From: an uncultured Lachnospiraceae bacterium
GTDB lineage: Bacteria; Bacillota; Clostridia; Lachnospirales; Lachnospiraceae
Assembly (NCBI GenBank): GCA_910588215.1
Contig: CAJUQJ010000001.1
Span: 62,001 to 126,000, forward strand
Length of the DNA: 64,000 nucleotides
Direction: 5' to 3'
Shown here in pieces: positions 7,971-18,500 of the stretch. Below the pieces are notes generated by a model that was given only the letters and a program-made list of their open reading frames with translations, searched no databases and was not told the origin of the DNA. Both the position numbers and the translations under genes were made by a program. Numbering within the stretch: the stretch's first letter is position 1; each line of letters starts with the position of its first letter.

Positions 7971-9947
7971 ATGAAAATCAAGGCCAAACTGATCACTATT
8001 TTTTCTGCGATCTGCATCGGATGTATGCTGATCGCTATGTTATGTGTTCTGTCAAGGACGCATAAGAGGTTTGACGAGATGAATGATATCGAGGCGAGGA
8101 CAACGGCGCAGTATTATGCTTCCTCGATTCAGACATGGCTCGAACAGAAAACGTCTCTTGTCGATTCTGCAGTAGTATATATGGAATCGCTGGATGTGAT
8201 CAATGAAGCGGCGGTTGTCGATTATCTGGAGGCGCTGATGAAGGCTAACGGAGGAACGACAGATGTGTTTGCAGCGTTTACGGACGGTACTTTTCTGGAC
8301 GGCGGCAGGCTCGAACTCGGTTCGGACTGGGACTATACCGGTTATCCGTGGTATACGGAGGCGCTTGCTGTGGATGAGAAGGTTTACTGTGAGCCTTATA
8401 ACGACGGCGGCATGGTGATGCCTGTTTCCCGGCAGTTTACTTGTAAGGACGGTTCTACCGGCGTGATCGGTATGAGTTTACAGCTCCAGACTTTGTTTGA
8501 TACGGTCAATGAGATCGCGACGGCTTCGGACGGCAGCTATGTATTTTTGACAGACAACAACGGCAATATTCTGATGCATGAGAATATGGAATTTATGCCG
8601 TCAGCGGAAAAGATCAGTTCTGTATTGGAAGTCATGAATGGAGCATATCGCACTTCGATGGAGGATGGAACGATTCCGGTCAAAGATTATGATGGTGTGG
8701 AACGGTATCTGACCGCGGTGGCAAGCAGTGTGGGCAGTGTGGTCATTGCTACGCCGGTTTCTGTTTACAATGATGCGACTAATCAGCTTTTGCTCACTTT
8801 TATCGTCACAATGTTGATCGCTGCAGTGGTGGCAGCCGTTATCGTGGCACTGTTCAGTGGAAGCATTACGAAGCCGATCGTTGCGATGCAGAACGAGATT
8901 ATGGAGCTGCGGGAGTTGAAGCTGCAGATGAAGGAAAGTGCGGCAGGCGGACATGCGCGGCAGGATGAGATGGGCATCATGGATAAGGCGATTCAGGAGC
9001 TGAGAGGGCGTCTGAACCAGATCGTACAGCAGATGATCAAAGCATCGGATGCCTTGAAGGAGCAGTTTGATACGGTATGCGTATCAGTGGAAAATTCCGT
9101 AGCCGACAATCATTCCGTGAAAGACACGATCGGTCAGATCGTGATCGCGATCGATGATGTGGCACAGCAGACGCAGCAGGCGAATGAGAATTTCAGCGAG
9201 TTTGCGGATGAACTTTCCATGGTTGCGGGCCGCATGGAACGAATGAATGAAGTTGCGGCAGCCGCAGTCAGTCAGTGCTATGATGGGATGGAGACGGTGG
9301 AGCTGCTTTCCAGGAAGATCGATCAGAGCCGTGATCTGCAGAATGCTACCTATGAGACGGCCAACAGCCTTTCTCAGAAGTCGCGCTCCATTGACGGAAT
9401 CAGTAAGACGATCAGCGAGATTGCCAGTCAGACGTCCCTCTTAGCATTGAATGCATCTATCGAGGCGGCCAGAGCCGGTGAGATGGGCAAAGGATTTGCG
9501 GTAGTGGCGGGCGAGATCGGCGCTCTTGCGGCGCAGACGGCGTCGGCTACCGGGGATATCAATCATATTATTTCCGAGATCCAGAACGAGATCAAGAATG
9601 TGAGCCAGCAGATCGGACAGATCCAGGATACGACGACAGACTGCATGAGCACGATGTCTGATACACAGGGTGTGTTCCAACGGATCAGCGACAATATTTC
9701 CGGTATGGGCAATGATATTAACGAGCTGGAGAATGCGGTAGAGAATTTGAATCATAACAAGGACGACATTGTTGATAAATTCTCCAATATTTCCAGTGAG
9801 ACCCAGGAACTGACGGCTGCCAGTCAGGAAGTAAATGAGCGGGTTGAGAACCAGAGTGCAGAGATAGACCGGATTAATGTGTCCATGGGTGAATTGAATG
9901 AGGTGGTAAAGCATCTCAATGGCATCATTGAGGAGTTCCATGTATAA
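7971..9947 (+). CDS. Methyl-accepting chemotaxis protein with dCache-type sensor
   Basis: Membrane chemoreceptor that passes ligand binding to CheA/CheW. The 658 residues show a first membrane helix (about 9–29), an extracytoplasmic double-Cache-like domain (35–270, with the GYPWYTEA and GSYVFLTDNNGNIL patterns), a second membrane helix (273–297), a HAMP-like linker, and a long helical signalling domain. The conserved hairpin tip IASQTSLLALNASIEAARAG lies near 484–503. The frame extends upstream to 7809 inside the MITE-like element. The ATG at 7971 has AGGAGGG 8 bases upstream and a good promoter, so it is chosen. The ligand is unknown; amino acids or organic acids are common for dCache. Confidence 0.93.
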   Translation: MKIKAKLITIFSAICIGCMLIAMLCVLSRTHKRFDEMNDIEARTTAQYYASSIQTWLEQKTSLVDSAVVYMESLDVINEAAVVDYLEALMKANGGTTDVFAAFTDGTFLDGGRLELGSDWDYTGYPWYTEALAVDEKVYCEPYNDGGMVMPVSRQFTCKDGSTGVIGMSLQLQTLFDTVNEIATASDGSYVFLTDNNGNILMHENMEFMPSAEKISSVLEVMNGAYRTSMEDGTIPVKDYDGVERYLTAVASSVGSVVIATPVSVYNDATNQLLLTFIVTMLIAAVVAAVIVALFSGSITKPIVAMQNEIMELRELKLQMKESAAGGHARQDEMGIMDKAIQELRGRLNQIVQQMIKASDALKEQFDTVCVSVENSVADNHSVKDTIGQIVIAIDDVAQQTQQANENFSEFADELSMVAGRMERMNEVAAAAVSQCYDGMETVELLSRKIDQSRDLQNATYETANSLSQKSRSIDGISKTISEIASQTSLLALNASIEAARAGEMGKGFAVVAGEIGALAAQTASATGDINHIISEIQNEIKNVSQQIGQIQDTTTDCMSTMSDTQGVFQRISDNISGMGNDINELENAVENLNHNKDDIVDKFSNISSETQELTAASQEVNERVENQSAEIDRINVSMGELNEVVKHLNGIIEEFHV

Positions 9948-10043
9948 GAAGATTTGGTCCGGAAAACGGGCATTCTCCCAGACGAGCATGCTTGTCTTCG
10001 GATTTGAGATCATACGAAGCGGAATCAAGGGAGATAGAAGGCG

Positions 10044-11021
10044 ATGAGAAGAAAGAAGGGCGTTTTTTGGCGGAAAGCGAGAACAGTGTTGACACCCTTC
10101 CTGGTGTATTACGGGGTGTATGTGACGTCAGTCCTTCTTCTGTCGTGGCCTCTGCAGATGATGGCCGGTGTGCCGGGAGCCGGGGATGGAGAAAATGCCG
10201 GCAGAGTGTTGACAGGCATCGAGAAGCTGGCCGGGGATTACCGGGAGACGATGATCGGTATAGTCAATAGCGCCTGTATGTTGATCGGAGCAATGGTTCT
10301 TCTGCCTATGCTGCGAACAGAACTGCAGAATCACCGACAGTCATGTCGGAAAGAGAAAGGAACTGCGGCGATGGGAGGACGGCTGCAGGGATGGCAGGGT
10401 ACCGTGACCGTAGGTCTGACAGTGGTGTCGGCGGCGGCTTCCTCGGTCGGACTCAATATATTGTTATTTTTGACCGGACTGGTACAGAATTCGACGGATT
10501 ATCAGGAGGTGGCACAGAGGCAGTACGGTGTTGCATTTGGCATCGGACTGCTTCTCTATATGGTGGTGTCGCCGTTGGCGGAGGAGATTGTCTTTCGGGG
10601 TGTTATATATAATCGCCTGCGCAGGTGTCTTGTCGGGATAGAAGATTCAGTTGGCAGTATGGAACCCCGGAGAAGTGAGGGACAGATCTCGCAGAAGGAT
10701 GCTGCAGGTTCCGGACGGGGACAGACGGCAGCGATCATCACTTCGGGGATACTGTTTGGCATTTATCACGGGAATTTGGTGCAGGGTATCTATGGCTGCT
10801 GTATGGGTATCTTGATGGCGTATCTGTATGAGAAGACTCATACCTTCTGTATCACGGTTCTTTTTCATGCAGTGGCGAACGGTGTGGTCTATCTGATCGC
10901 ACACAATATGGCTCTGCAGGGGAGAATCTATACGATATCGTGCTGTACGGCGTTGCTTGCAGTCGCGGCGGTGTCGGTGTTTGGCATAGCAAAGATATTG
11001 TCTTATGAAGACGAAGGGTGA
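10044..11021 (+). CDS. CPBP family intramembrane metalloprotease (CAAX protease homologue)
   Basis: Polytopic membrane protein of 325 residues. The Abi/CPBP motifs are present: EEIVFRG with E180, E181 and R185, then GIYHGNLVQG with H242, then the third motif FHAVAN. These residues form the glutamate/histidine metal site of this family, which covers prenyl-protein processing and bacteriocin self-immunity. A Gly/Arg-rich insert between motifs 1 and 2 is unusual in length. AGAAGG lies 5 bases before the ATG. The reading frame overlaps the upstream reach of the MATE frame, but the probable MATE start is 29 bases downstream. Confidence 0.86.
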   Translation: MRRKKGVFWRKARTVLTPFLVYYGVYVTSVLLLSWPLQMMAGVPGAGDGENAGRVLTGIEKLAGDYRETMIGIVNSACMLIGAMVLLPMLRTELQNHRQSCRKEKGTAAMGGRLQGWQGTVTVGLTVVSAAASSVGLNILLFLTGLVQNSTDYQEVAQRQYGVAFGIGLLLYMVVSPLAEEIVFRGVIYNRLRRCLVGIEDSVGSMEPRRSEGQISQKDAAGSGRGQTAAIITSGILFGIYHGNLVQGIYGCCMGILMAYLYEKTHTFCITVLFHAVANGVVYLIAHNMALQGRIYTISCCTALLAVAAVSVFGIAKILSYEDEG

Positions 11022-11050
11022 ATAGTTACATAAGAATGGAGAAACACGGG

Positions 11051-12427
11051 ATGAAAGCAATGAGTTATGAAGAGAAATACAAGATGATGACACAAACGCC
11101 GGTCAGCCGCTTGATTTCCAGACTGGCGGTGCCGACTATCATCAGTATGCTGATCACTTCTATCTATAATATGGCGGATACCTTTTTTGTGAGTCAGTTG
11201 AGTACGAGCGCCTCCGGCGCCGTGGGAGTCAATTTCTCCCTGATGGCCATGATTCAGGCGATCGGATTTACGCTCGGTATGGGAAGCGGGAACTATATCT
11301 CCAGGATGTTAGGAGCCAGAGAGCAGGAGAAAGCGCAGCGGGCCTGTTCCACGGCAGTATATACCGCGCTTACTTTCGGCTTGGCGCTGGCCGTTCTGGG
11401 GATCTTGAATATTGACAGTCTGGTGCGGGTCTTAGGTGCGACGGAGACGATCGCGCCTTATGCGAAGGACTATGGGAAGTATATATTGATCGCTGCACCT
11501 TATATGACAGTCTCCTTTGTGTTTAACAATCATCTTCGTTCTCAGGGAAATGCAGCGCTGTCCATGATCGGTATCACTACGGGCGGCGTATTGAATGTGA
11601 TTCTGGATCCGATTCTGATCTTCGGTTTTCATATGGGAATCTCAGGCGCGGCGATCGCCACGATCTTCAGCCAGTTTGTAAGCTTTGTCATCCTGTTGGT
11701 CCTGGTGATCCGTTCGGGCAATGTGTTGAAGCCGCTGCCGAAATATTTTACGCTTCAGGGCTGGGTCTATGGGGAGATCCTTTCTGCCGGCCTGCCGACC
11801 CTTGGCCGGCAGGGGCTGGCGAGCGTGGCGTCTGTCCTTTTGAATGTGGCTGCCTCCGGGTTTGGAGATGCGGCAGTGGCGGCCATGTCCATTGTCACGA
11901 GGATCATGATGTTCATCAATTCAGCATTGATCGGGTTTGGCCAGGGGTTTCAGCCGGTGTGCGGATTTAATTTCGGAGCGAAGAGATATGACCGGGTGTT
12001 GGAGTCCTATTATTTCTGCCGCCGCGTGGCGCTTATCTTTCTGCTGGTGATGGGGGTTGTCATGTTTGCGGTTTCCACGCCGATCATGCGTATGTTCAGA
12101 AGAGAAGATGCGGAGGTGATCCGTATCGGTGCACTGGCGCTGAAAATGCAGTGCTGTCTGCTTCCTTTTCAGTCCTATGTGATCATAGGAAATATGCTGA
12201 CGCAATCGATCGGCTACAGCTTCCGGGCAACGCTTACCGCTGTCAGCAAACAGGGACTCTTCTTTATCCCGGCGATCCTGATTCTGCCCCGCATCTTTGG
12301 CGTGACAGGGCTTCAGCTTGCGCAGCCTGTAGCAGACGGTCTTACTTTTATACTCACACAGATTATTGTGGTGATGGTAGTGCGGGAGCTGCGGGATATG
12401 GCTGAGAAGGCCAAACAGGAAGAATAG
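11051..12427 (+). CDS. MATE family efflux transporter
   Basis: Cation-coupled multidrug/toxin exporter of the MATE family. The 458 residues have twelve hydrophobic segments and the family signatures NMADTFFVSQL and GMGSGNYISRMLG near the N-terminus. The internal repeat (GFGQGFQPVCGFNFGAKR) is characteristic of the NorM/DinF-like group of Clostridia. The frame extends back to a GTG at 11018, but the ATG at 11051 has GGAG about 9 bases upstream. An ATG at 11036 is also possible. A bidirectional terminator follows 8 bases after the stop. Confidence 0.92.
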   Translation: MKAMSYEEKYKMMTQTPVSRLISRLAVPTIISMLITSIYNMADTFFVSQLSTSASGAVGVNFSLMAMIQAIGFTLGMGSGNYISRMLGAREQEKAQRACSTAVYTALTFGLALAVLGILNIDSLVRVLGATETIAPYAKDYGKYILIAAPYMTVSFVFNNHLRSQGNAALSMIGITTGGVLNVILDPILIFGFHMGISGAAIATIFSQFVSFVILLVLVIRSGNVLKPLPKYFTLQGWVYGEILSAGLPTLGRQGLASVASVLLNVAASGFGDAAVAAMSIVTRIMMFINSALIGFGQGFQPVCGFNFGAKRYDRVLESYYFCRRVALIFLLVMGVVMFAVSTPIMRMFRREDAEVIRIGALALKMQCCLLPFQSYVIIGNMLTQSIGYSFRATLTAVSKQGLFFIPAILILPRIFGVTGLQLAQPVADGLTFILTQIIVVMVVRELRDMAEKAKQEE

Positions 12428-12435
12428 AAGTATGG

Positions 12436-12470
12436 AGAGAGCGGTGGCTTATAGCTGCCGCTCTCTTTTC
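12436..12470. terminator. Bidirectional terminator between the MATE and MFS genes
   Basis: AGAGAGCGG (12436–12444) pairs with CCGCTCTCT (12458–12466), with T-rich flanks downstream. The MFS stop codon on the minus strand (12449–12451) falls in the loop, so the hairpin overlaps coding sequence. Confidence 0.82.
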
Positions 12471-13846
12471 TGGACTCTGCATTTCAAATACAGAATCGTG
12501 ATCAGAAGGAATCCTGCGCCAAGGATATTGGTAAACTGCTGAGCATAAAGTCGCTGCCCTGGCAGAGCGGCCAGTACTCTCTGCAGAAAGTCGAGCAGGC
12601 ATCCGGATGCGAAAGAGACCAGGAAGCCGTAGGCGCCCGAAAGAGCGAGCAGGATTGAAAGTTGGATGTCCCTCTTGCCTTCTTCCAGAAGTTCCAGCTG
12701 CACGCCGAACAGACCGATTCCGGCAAAACTCCATCCCAACGCGGAACTGACCGTTCCCAGGATCACCATCGGGTAGGCGTTGGAGGGGACTGCCATGGCA
12801 AAGAAGATAAAGTACAAAAGAATCCCTATCAGGGAATACTTGTAGAGGAAAGCCATACCGTGTCTGTCACCCAGTCTTCCCATCAGCGGCGTGATGGCAA
12901 TGCGCAGCATATTGCACACAAAACCCATGACCATGATAAAAGTAAAGGGCATCCCCAATTCTTCCAGCTGATAGCTGCTGTTAAAGGGGGTAGCACAGTA
13001 GAACGCAGTCTGCCAAAGGAGCGTGAGCGTAAAAGCCATCCGGAAGTCAGCCTTTTTGAATGCGTCTTTCATCTCCATGAGAAGATTGCCATCATGTGCC
13101 GATGTCTTTTTTGAATATTTATATTTTAGTTTTCCATGCATCTCTTTCCCGTCAGCATTTATTTCTCCCAGGCGGGGTTCCTTCATGCAGCTGAAAGCCC
13201 AGGCATTTAAGAACACCAGAATGAGGATCATGCTGCCGTTAAGCGTAAAGCCCGTGCTTTGGCGTTCTCCGGCCGTGGCATCCATGACGATCCCGGACAA
13301 CATCATCATCGTGACTGTGACGAATACACAGACTGCGTCTTTTCTGGAGAAATAGTTTCCCCGCAGCCGTGCAGGCACCAGGGATGCAATCCAGTCCTGG
13401 GTGGCAGGAGTCCCGATCTGTGCACAGATCTGTGCGACAGAGTAGCCGGCGATCACCAACAGCTGACGGGCACTGTCCTGCACCGGCAGCAGCGGAATAA
13501 AGAAAATAAACGCCAGATAGAGTTTCTGCACGGTCATAAGGCACACGAACAGTTTCCGCTTCGTCAGATGATTGACCATTCGCATGGTGAAGAGCTGAAA
13601 AAGGGCAGCCAGGCTGGCAACGGAAGTGAGAACACCCGCCTGTGCATCGGAAAAGCCCACTGAGAGCATGAGGGAGACAAGGAAAGTGCCGCCGGCCAGC
13701 TGGACTATGGTCTGTGCAGCTGCATCACCGACTATGTAGCGCCGCCTGCTCTTCTCATAATCCGCCTCATTTTCCGGCAGCGCCATAAAGAAAATTCTCC
13801 GAAAACGTCCTAAAAACCAGTGCATGTCAAGCATCAATCTTTCCAT
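12449..13846 (-). CDS. MFS-type transporter
   Basis: Inner-membrane secondary transporter of 465 residues with about twelve hydrophobic helices and MFS motifs (FSDAQAGVLTSVASLAALFQLFTMR; PLMGRLGDRHG in the second half). The family resembles uncharacterised Clostridial MFS proteins of the YfiS/MelB-like width, and the substrate is not readable. A start at 13903 is in frame, but the ATG at 13846 has AGGTG 6 bases upstream and fits the first conserved segment better. It is convergent with the MATE gene and divergent from the EAL operon. Confidence 0.82.
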   Translation of the reverse strand: MERLMLDMHWFLGRFRRIFFMALPENEADYEKSRRRYIVGDAAAQTIVQLAGGTFLVSLMLSVGFSDAQAGVLTSVASLAALFQLFTMRMVNHLTKRKLFVCLMTVQKLYLAFIFFIPLLPVQDSARQLLVIAGYSVAQICAQIGTPATQDWIASLVPARLRGNYFSRKDAVCVFVTVTMMMLSGIVMDATAGERQSTGFTLNGSMILILVFLNAWAFSCMKEPRLGEINADGKEMHGKLKYKYSKKTSAHDGNLLMEMKDAFKKADFRMAFTLTLLWQTAFYCATPFNSSYQLEELGMPFTFIMVMGFVCNMLRIAITPLMGRLGDRHGMAFLYKYSLIGILLYFIFFAMAVPSNAYPMVILGTVSSALGWSFAGIGLFGVQLELLEEGKRDIQLSILLALSGAYGFLVSFASGCLLDFLQRVLAALPGQRLYAQQFTNILGAGFLLITILYLKCRVQKRERQL

Positions 13847-13978
13847 AGGAACACCTGACCTTTCCAAGAAATTACTCTTGTTTAAAAATTTATATGGCTC
13901 CATGCTATACTAGAACGCTCGAATTAGAAATGTATTTTCTATGCAATCAGATGTGTTTTTTTGCTCTCCTGATTTTGC

Positions 13979-14007
13979 TTGTCATCAAGGTTCGTAAACG
14001 ATATAAT
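13979..14007 (+). promoter_or_regulatory. Sigma-A promoter of the EAL operon
   Basis: TTGTCA at 13979–13984, 17-base spacer, TATAAT at 14002–14007. The leader from here to the GTG start is about 170 bases and contains a TACCTG…CAGGTA hairpin (14028–14048), then a copy of the 79-bp leader repeat. Confidence 0.8.
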
Positions 14008-14102
14008 GTATAGAAGAAAGTCGAGTACCTGCGGGCCGGACAGGTAAATGTCAGGACGAGAAGAGACAGAAGATTTATTTAAATGACTGAAGGGACAAGG
14101 TT

Positions 14103-14181
14103 GAATAAATTCTCTGATGAGCAATTTAGTTCAACAAACTGAACAAGTTCAGTTAGAGTTTGTGACGCTTCGGAATGGAGG
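14103..14181 (+). repeat. 79-bp Shine-Dalgarno leader repeat, copy 1 (EAL gene)
   Basis: It matches 59590–59668 at 76 of 79 positions. It contains the perfect inverted repeat AACTGAAC-aa-GTTCAGTT, nested within ACAAACT…AGTTTGT, and ends with CTTCGGAATGGAGG. The terminal GGAGG is the ribosome site for the EAL gene start at 14187. Confidence 0.78.
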
Positions 14182-14186
14182 TAAAA

Positions 14187-15482
14187 GTGGGAGTTCACGA
14201 TACAGGAATTGGGGCAACTTATGATTCCATGACGGGTTTGTTGGACAGGATGACATTTTTCGATGATGTGAATGTGTGCCGGGACTCCGGCAGGCAGGTA
14301 CATATCATTATGGTTCAGCTGTCGCGTTTGATGCAGATCAACCGCAAGTACGGCGTTGCGGTGGGAGACCAGCTGATCCGGGATATTTCCATGTGGCTTG
14401 CGGAGTTGGACGAGCAGTATACGGGGTATCGGATAGCCAATTCCCGGCTGATGCTGCTTGGGCCGGTGTGCAGCAGGCAGGAGGCGGATGCGTGCATGAG
14501 CCGGATCCGTGAGCGTTTCGGGGAAATATGGCAGGTTTCTTGTGCCGGACAGACATATAGTATTATGGCGAAAGCCTGTTTTGTCCATTTGTTTTTGGAA
14601 GAGGAAGATACGGAGAATGATCTTCTGGACAAAATGAATTTTGGCATTTCGGTGATGGCGGACAGAGACGGAGACAGAGTTGTCTTTTTTGACGAGAAGA
14701 TCAAGAGAGAGATGGAATACCGCAATCATGTTCTGGAAGAAGTACGGTACGCGATCGAACATAAGACATTTCGCATGTACTATCAGCCGATCTATGACTG
14801 CAGGGAAGAAAGGTTCGTTGCCGCGGAATCTCTGATCAGGCTCTGGGACAGGAACGGGGACTTCATATCTCCGTCCGAGTTCATTCCCATGGCAGAAGAG
14901 AACGGTCTGATCGATCAGATCAGCTGGATCGTATTGGAGAAGGTGTGCCGTTTCCTGGGGGAACATCCGCAGCTGCCGCTGCGCACGGTGTCAGTCAATC
15001 TTACGGGGCAGCAGGTGGCAGATGATACGCTGCTTGATCGGATAGATTCTCTGTTAGCTGATTGCCAGCTATCCGGGGACAAGCTGCGCATCGAGATTAC
15101 GGAGCGGACCGTCGCAGATGATTTTGAGGAAGTAAAGCAGGTGATGCAATGTTTGGAGAAAAGGGGAATACGATTCTACCTGGATGATTTCGGAACCGGT
15201 TATTCCAACCTTTCCAGCATGCTCTCTCTGCCGTTTGAGGTGATCAAATTCGACCAGTCTTTGGTGCAGATGATGGACAATGGCAGGAGTGGATACAGGA
15301 CGATCGAACTGCTGACGCAGATCATGCATGAGAATGGCATGGTGGTCGTTGCGGAGGGAATTGAGACTGCGCAGCAGGTACAGTCTGCCAGAGAGACGGG
15401 AGTGGACCGCATTCAAGGTTTTTACTTTGCGAAGCCTCTTCCGGGGGAAGAATTGGAAGCTTTTCTACTTGAACAAGTTTAG
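14187..15482 (+). CDS. EAL-domain c-di-GMP phosphodiesterase with degenerate GGDEF domain
   Basis: Cytoplasmic protein of 432 residues expected to hydrolyse cyclic di-GMP. The N-terminal part (about 10–175) has the fold pattern of a GGDEF domain, but the GGDEF motif reads as RIANSRLMLL, so it should not synthesise c-di-GMP. The EAL domain (about 185–430) keeps the catalytic set: E214 in the ESL variant of EAL, VNLTGQQ, EITERT, DDFGTGYS, KFDQSL and EGIET. It is therefore probably active. No membrane segment is present. The ATG at 14175 lies inside the ribosome site ATGGAGG; by analogy with the GH38 leader, the GTG at 14187 is the likely start. It heads an apparent operon with GH38, PAS and PatB-like genes. 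Confidence 0.88.
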   Translation: MGVHDTGIGATYDSMTGLLDRMTFFDDVNVCRDSGRQVHIIMVQLSRLMQINRKYGVAVGDQLIRDISMWLAELDEQYTGYRIANSRLMLLGPVCSRQEADACMSRIRERFGEIWQVSCAGQTYSIMAKACFVHLFLEEEDTENDLLDKMNFGISVMADRDGDRVVFFDEKIKREMEYRNHVLEEVRYAIEHKTFRMYYQPIYDCREERFVAAESLIRLWDRNGDFISPSEFIPMAEENGLIDQISWIVLEKVCRFLGEHPQLPLRTVSVNLTGQQVADDTLLDRIDSLLADCQLSGDKLRIEITERTVADDFEEVKQVMQCLEKRGIRFYLDDFGTGYSNLSSMLSLPFEVIKFDQSLVQMMDNGRSGYRTIELLTQIMHENGMVVVAEGIETAQQVQSARETGVDRIQGFYFAKPLPGEELEAFLLEQV

Positions 15483-15514
15483 TTCGAATTTGTGGCTTCG
15501 GAATGGAGGTAAAA
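15466..15514 (+). repeat. Partial Shine-Dalgarno leader repeat (GH38 gene)
   Basis: The stretch TGAACAAGTTTAGTT…GAATTTGTGGCTTCGG followed by AATGGAGGTAAAA matches the 3' half of the repeat at 14103–14181. It overlaps the last codons and stop of the EAL gene and supplies the ribosome site for the GH38 gene. Confidence 0.7.
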
Positions 15515-18500
15515 ATGAAACTGATGCATTCAGAATGGCGGGATCGGGTGAAACACTGGATACGTACCCTGGAGGAGGATCTCTATGAGCCGTTGGGGGA
15601 GATTGCCTGGGAGGCTTATACCACCATGGAATATCTGACACCCGAGGAGGCCGCACAGGGAAAGTTCGTGCCGGTAACCCCTGGATACACCTGGGGGAAG
15701 GAGTGGGAGTACGGTTGGTTCCGGGGGAGTTTCACGCTTCCCGAAAGAGCGCGGGGAGAGCGCATCGTGATGGATCTGAGACCTGACGGGGAATCCAGCC
15801 TGTTTGTGAACGGGAAGTCCTTTGGTACATACCGTGCTTCCTGGGTACATGCGCCGCATCACTTTCTGGAGGATAATGTGCTGACGGTCTGTGCAGAAGG
15901 CGGAGAGCGTTATGAGGTGCTGATGGAGACTTATGCGGGACATTATATGCCGGAGGCGCCCACAGGCGGCTGCTGTACCGGTCCGGTCCTGCCCGGCGCT
16001 TATCAGGATCCGGCGAAGGAAGGCGCAAGAAGAGTTTTGGGAAAATGTACTTATGGCATCTGGAATGAAGCGGCGTATCAGCTTTATATGGATGCGAAGA
16101 CATTGCAGATGCTGTTGACTACCCTGGACGAGACATCTCTGCGGGCGGCCAGGATCGCGAAGGCGCTGGAACAGTTTACCCTGATTGTGGATTTTGAACA
16201 GCCGCGGGAGGAGCGGATCGCTTCCTACCAGGCGGCGAGAGATGCGCTTAGGCCTGTGATGGAGGCGAAGAACGGTTCCAGCGTGCCGGTGTTCTATGCA
16301 GTGGGCAACGCGCATCTGGATCTGGCATGGCTGTGGCCCATGGCGGAGACTTACCGCAAGACGGAGCGGACTTTCGCGGCGCAGCTGCGTCTGATCGAGG
16401 AATATCCGGAGTATAAATTTATCCAGAGCCAGCCGGCCTCTTATGAGATGTGCAGGAAATACTATCCGGAGCTTTTTGCAAGGATCAAGGAGGCGGTGAA
16501 GGGCGGCCAGTGGATCGCGGACGGCGCCATGTGGGTGGAGCCGGATACCAATATGGCAGGCGGAGAGGCACTGATTCGCCAGTTGGTTCATGGGAAACGG
16601 TATTATCAGGAGGAATTCGGTGTGGACAGTCAGATCCTATGGCTGCCGGATACCTTCGGTTACACGGCTGCGCTGCCGCAGATACTGCAGGGCTGCGGTG
16701 TGAAGTATCTGGTGACCCAGAAGATCTTCTGGTCCTACAATGAAGGGGAACAGTTCCCGTATCACTATTTTACCTGGGAAGGAATGGACGGTTCACAGGT
16801 CACCTCTTTCCTGCCCACCAGCTATACTTACCGGACCGATCCGGTGGAGGCGAACCGGATCTGGAAGGAACGGACACAGCTGCAGGATCTTGATGCCTTC
16901 TTGATGCCTTTCGGATACGGAGACGGTGGCGGCGGTCCGGCCAGAGACTTTGTGGAGTATGCAAGGCGGCAGGAAGATCTGGAAGGAAGCGTGAAGGTGA
17001 AGATGGCAGGGCCGCTTGAATTTTTCCATGATATGGAAGAACAGGGCGGACCGGTGAATACTTATGTGGGAGAGTTGTATTTCAGCGCACATAGAGGTAC
17101 GTATACTGCCCAGGCGATGATCAAGCAGAACAACCGCCGCAGTGAGTTTGCACTGCGGGAGATGGAACTGTGGAGCAGTCTGGCGATGGCGGGCGGTATG
17201 CCCTATGACTTGTCTCGCGCGGACGCACTCTGGAAGGAATTGCTGTTGCACCAGTTCCATGATATCCTGCCGGGATCTTGTATCGGCCGGGTCTATGTGG
17301 AAGCGGAGGAAGCACACGGCCGGATTCAGGAGGAAGCCCGGGAGATGACAGATCATGCGCTCGAGGTTCTGACAGGCTGGTCCGGGGATGGAGCAGTGAC
17401 AGTCTGGAATTCCTTGAGTTTCGAGAGGCAGGCACTGGTCTCGCTGCCGGAGCGCTTTGCCAACGGGGCGAAGACATTGGACGGAGAACAGGTGCCGGTG
17501 CAGAAGGCAGAGAGCGGACAGGGCGTGGTCGTGAAAGCCCTTGTGACGATTCCTTCCTGCGGGGCGGTCTCGCTGATTCCGGTGTCGGCAGAAGAGGAAG
17601 AAAGCCGGATCAAAGCTGCCGCCACGGTGACAGAGGTGACAGCGGATGCCGTGATAAGACAGAGTGCGGCAGATAAGGTGACCGTCAAAGAGACTTCTCA
17701 TGGCTTCACAATGGAAAACAACCAGGTGAAAGCTGTGATTGATCAAATGGGTCAAGTAATTTCATTTATTTTAAAAAGCTCCGGCAGGGAGTTTGCGGCG
17801 CAGCCCATGAACCGGTTCCGCCTCTATAAGGATGTACCGCGGATGTTTGATGCGTGGGATATTGATTCCAATTATATATGGCAGGAAGTGGAGGCGCTGA
17901 CCGACGCCAGGGTGGAGATCGTTTCGCAGGGACTGGAAGGAATCCTGAAGTTAACCGGAAGAGTCAATAAATCTTTCGTAGAGCAGTATATACGTCTCGA
18001 GGCAGGCAGCAGCAGGCTTGTGTTCGATACATCGATCGACTGGCAGGAATTGCACCGCCTGTTGAAGACGTGTTTCCCGGTGGAGGTATATGCAAAGAAC
18101 GGTATTAACGAGATGCAGTTTGGCTTCGTGGAACGGCCGACGCATCGGTCAAAGCCTTATGACAAGGACCGTTTCGAGGTTTGCAACCACCGTTACAGTG
18201 CACTGTGTGACGGCGCTCATGGGGCGGCGGTATTGAATGATTGTAAATACGGAGTGAGCATGAACGGGAATGCGTTGGAACTGACCCTGCTTCGGGCTTC
18301 TTCTTCTCCGGAGATGCAGGCGGATAACAGAAAGCATCAGTTTATCTATGCTTTTACCGCATGGGAAGGAAGTTTTATGCAAAGCGACGTGGTGCGGCAG
18401 GGCTATGAGCTTAACGTGCAGCCGATGATCAGTGACGGCGCGGTGAAGACTTTCAGCGCAGCGGCAGTGGAACAGGCGAATGTGATCCTGGATACCATGA

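Noticed and set aside
15530..16591. Long minus-strand frame opposite the GH38 gene (also 16793–17755, 30315–31325, 34228–35331, 44367–45452)
   Set aside because: They lie opposite strong coding genes and have no family motifs or ribosome sites. They are shadows of the real frames.
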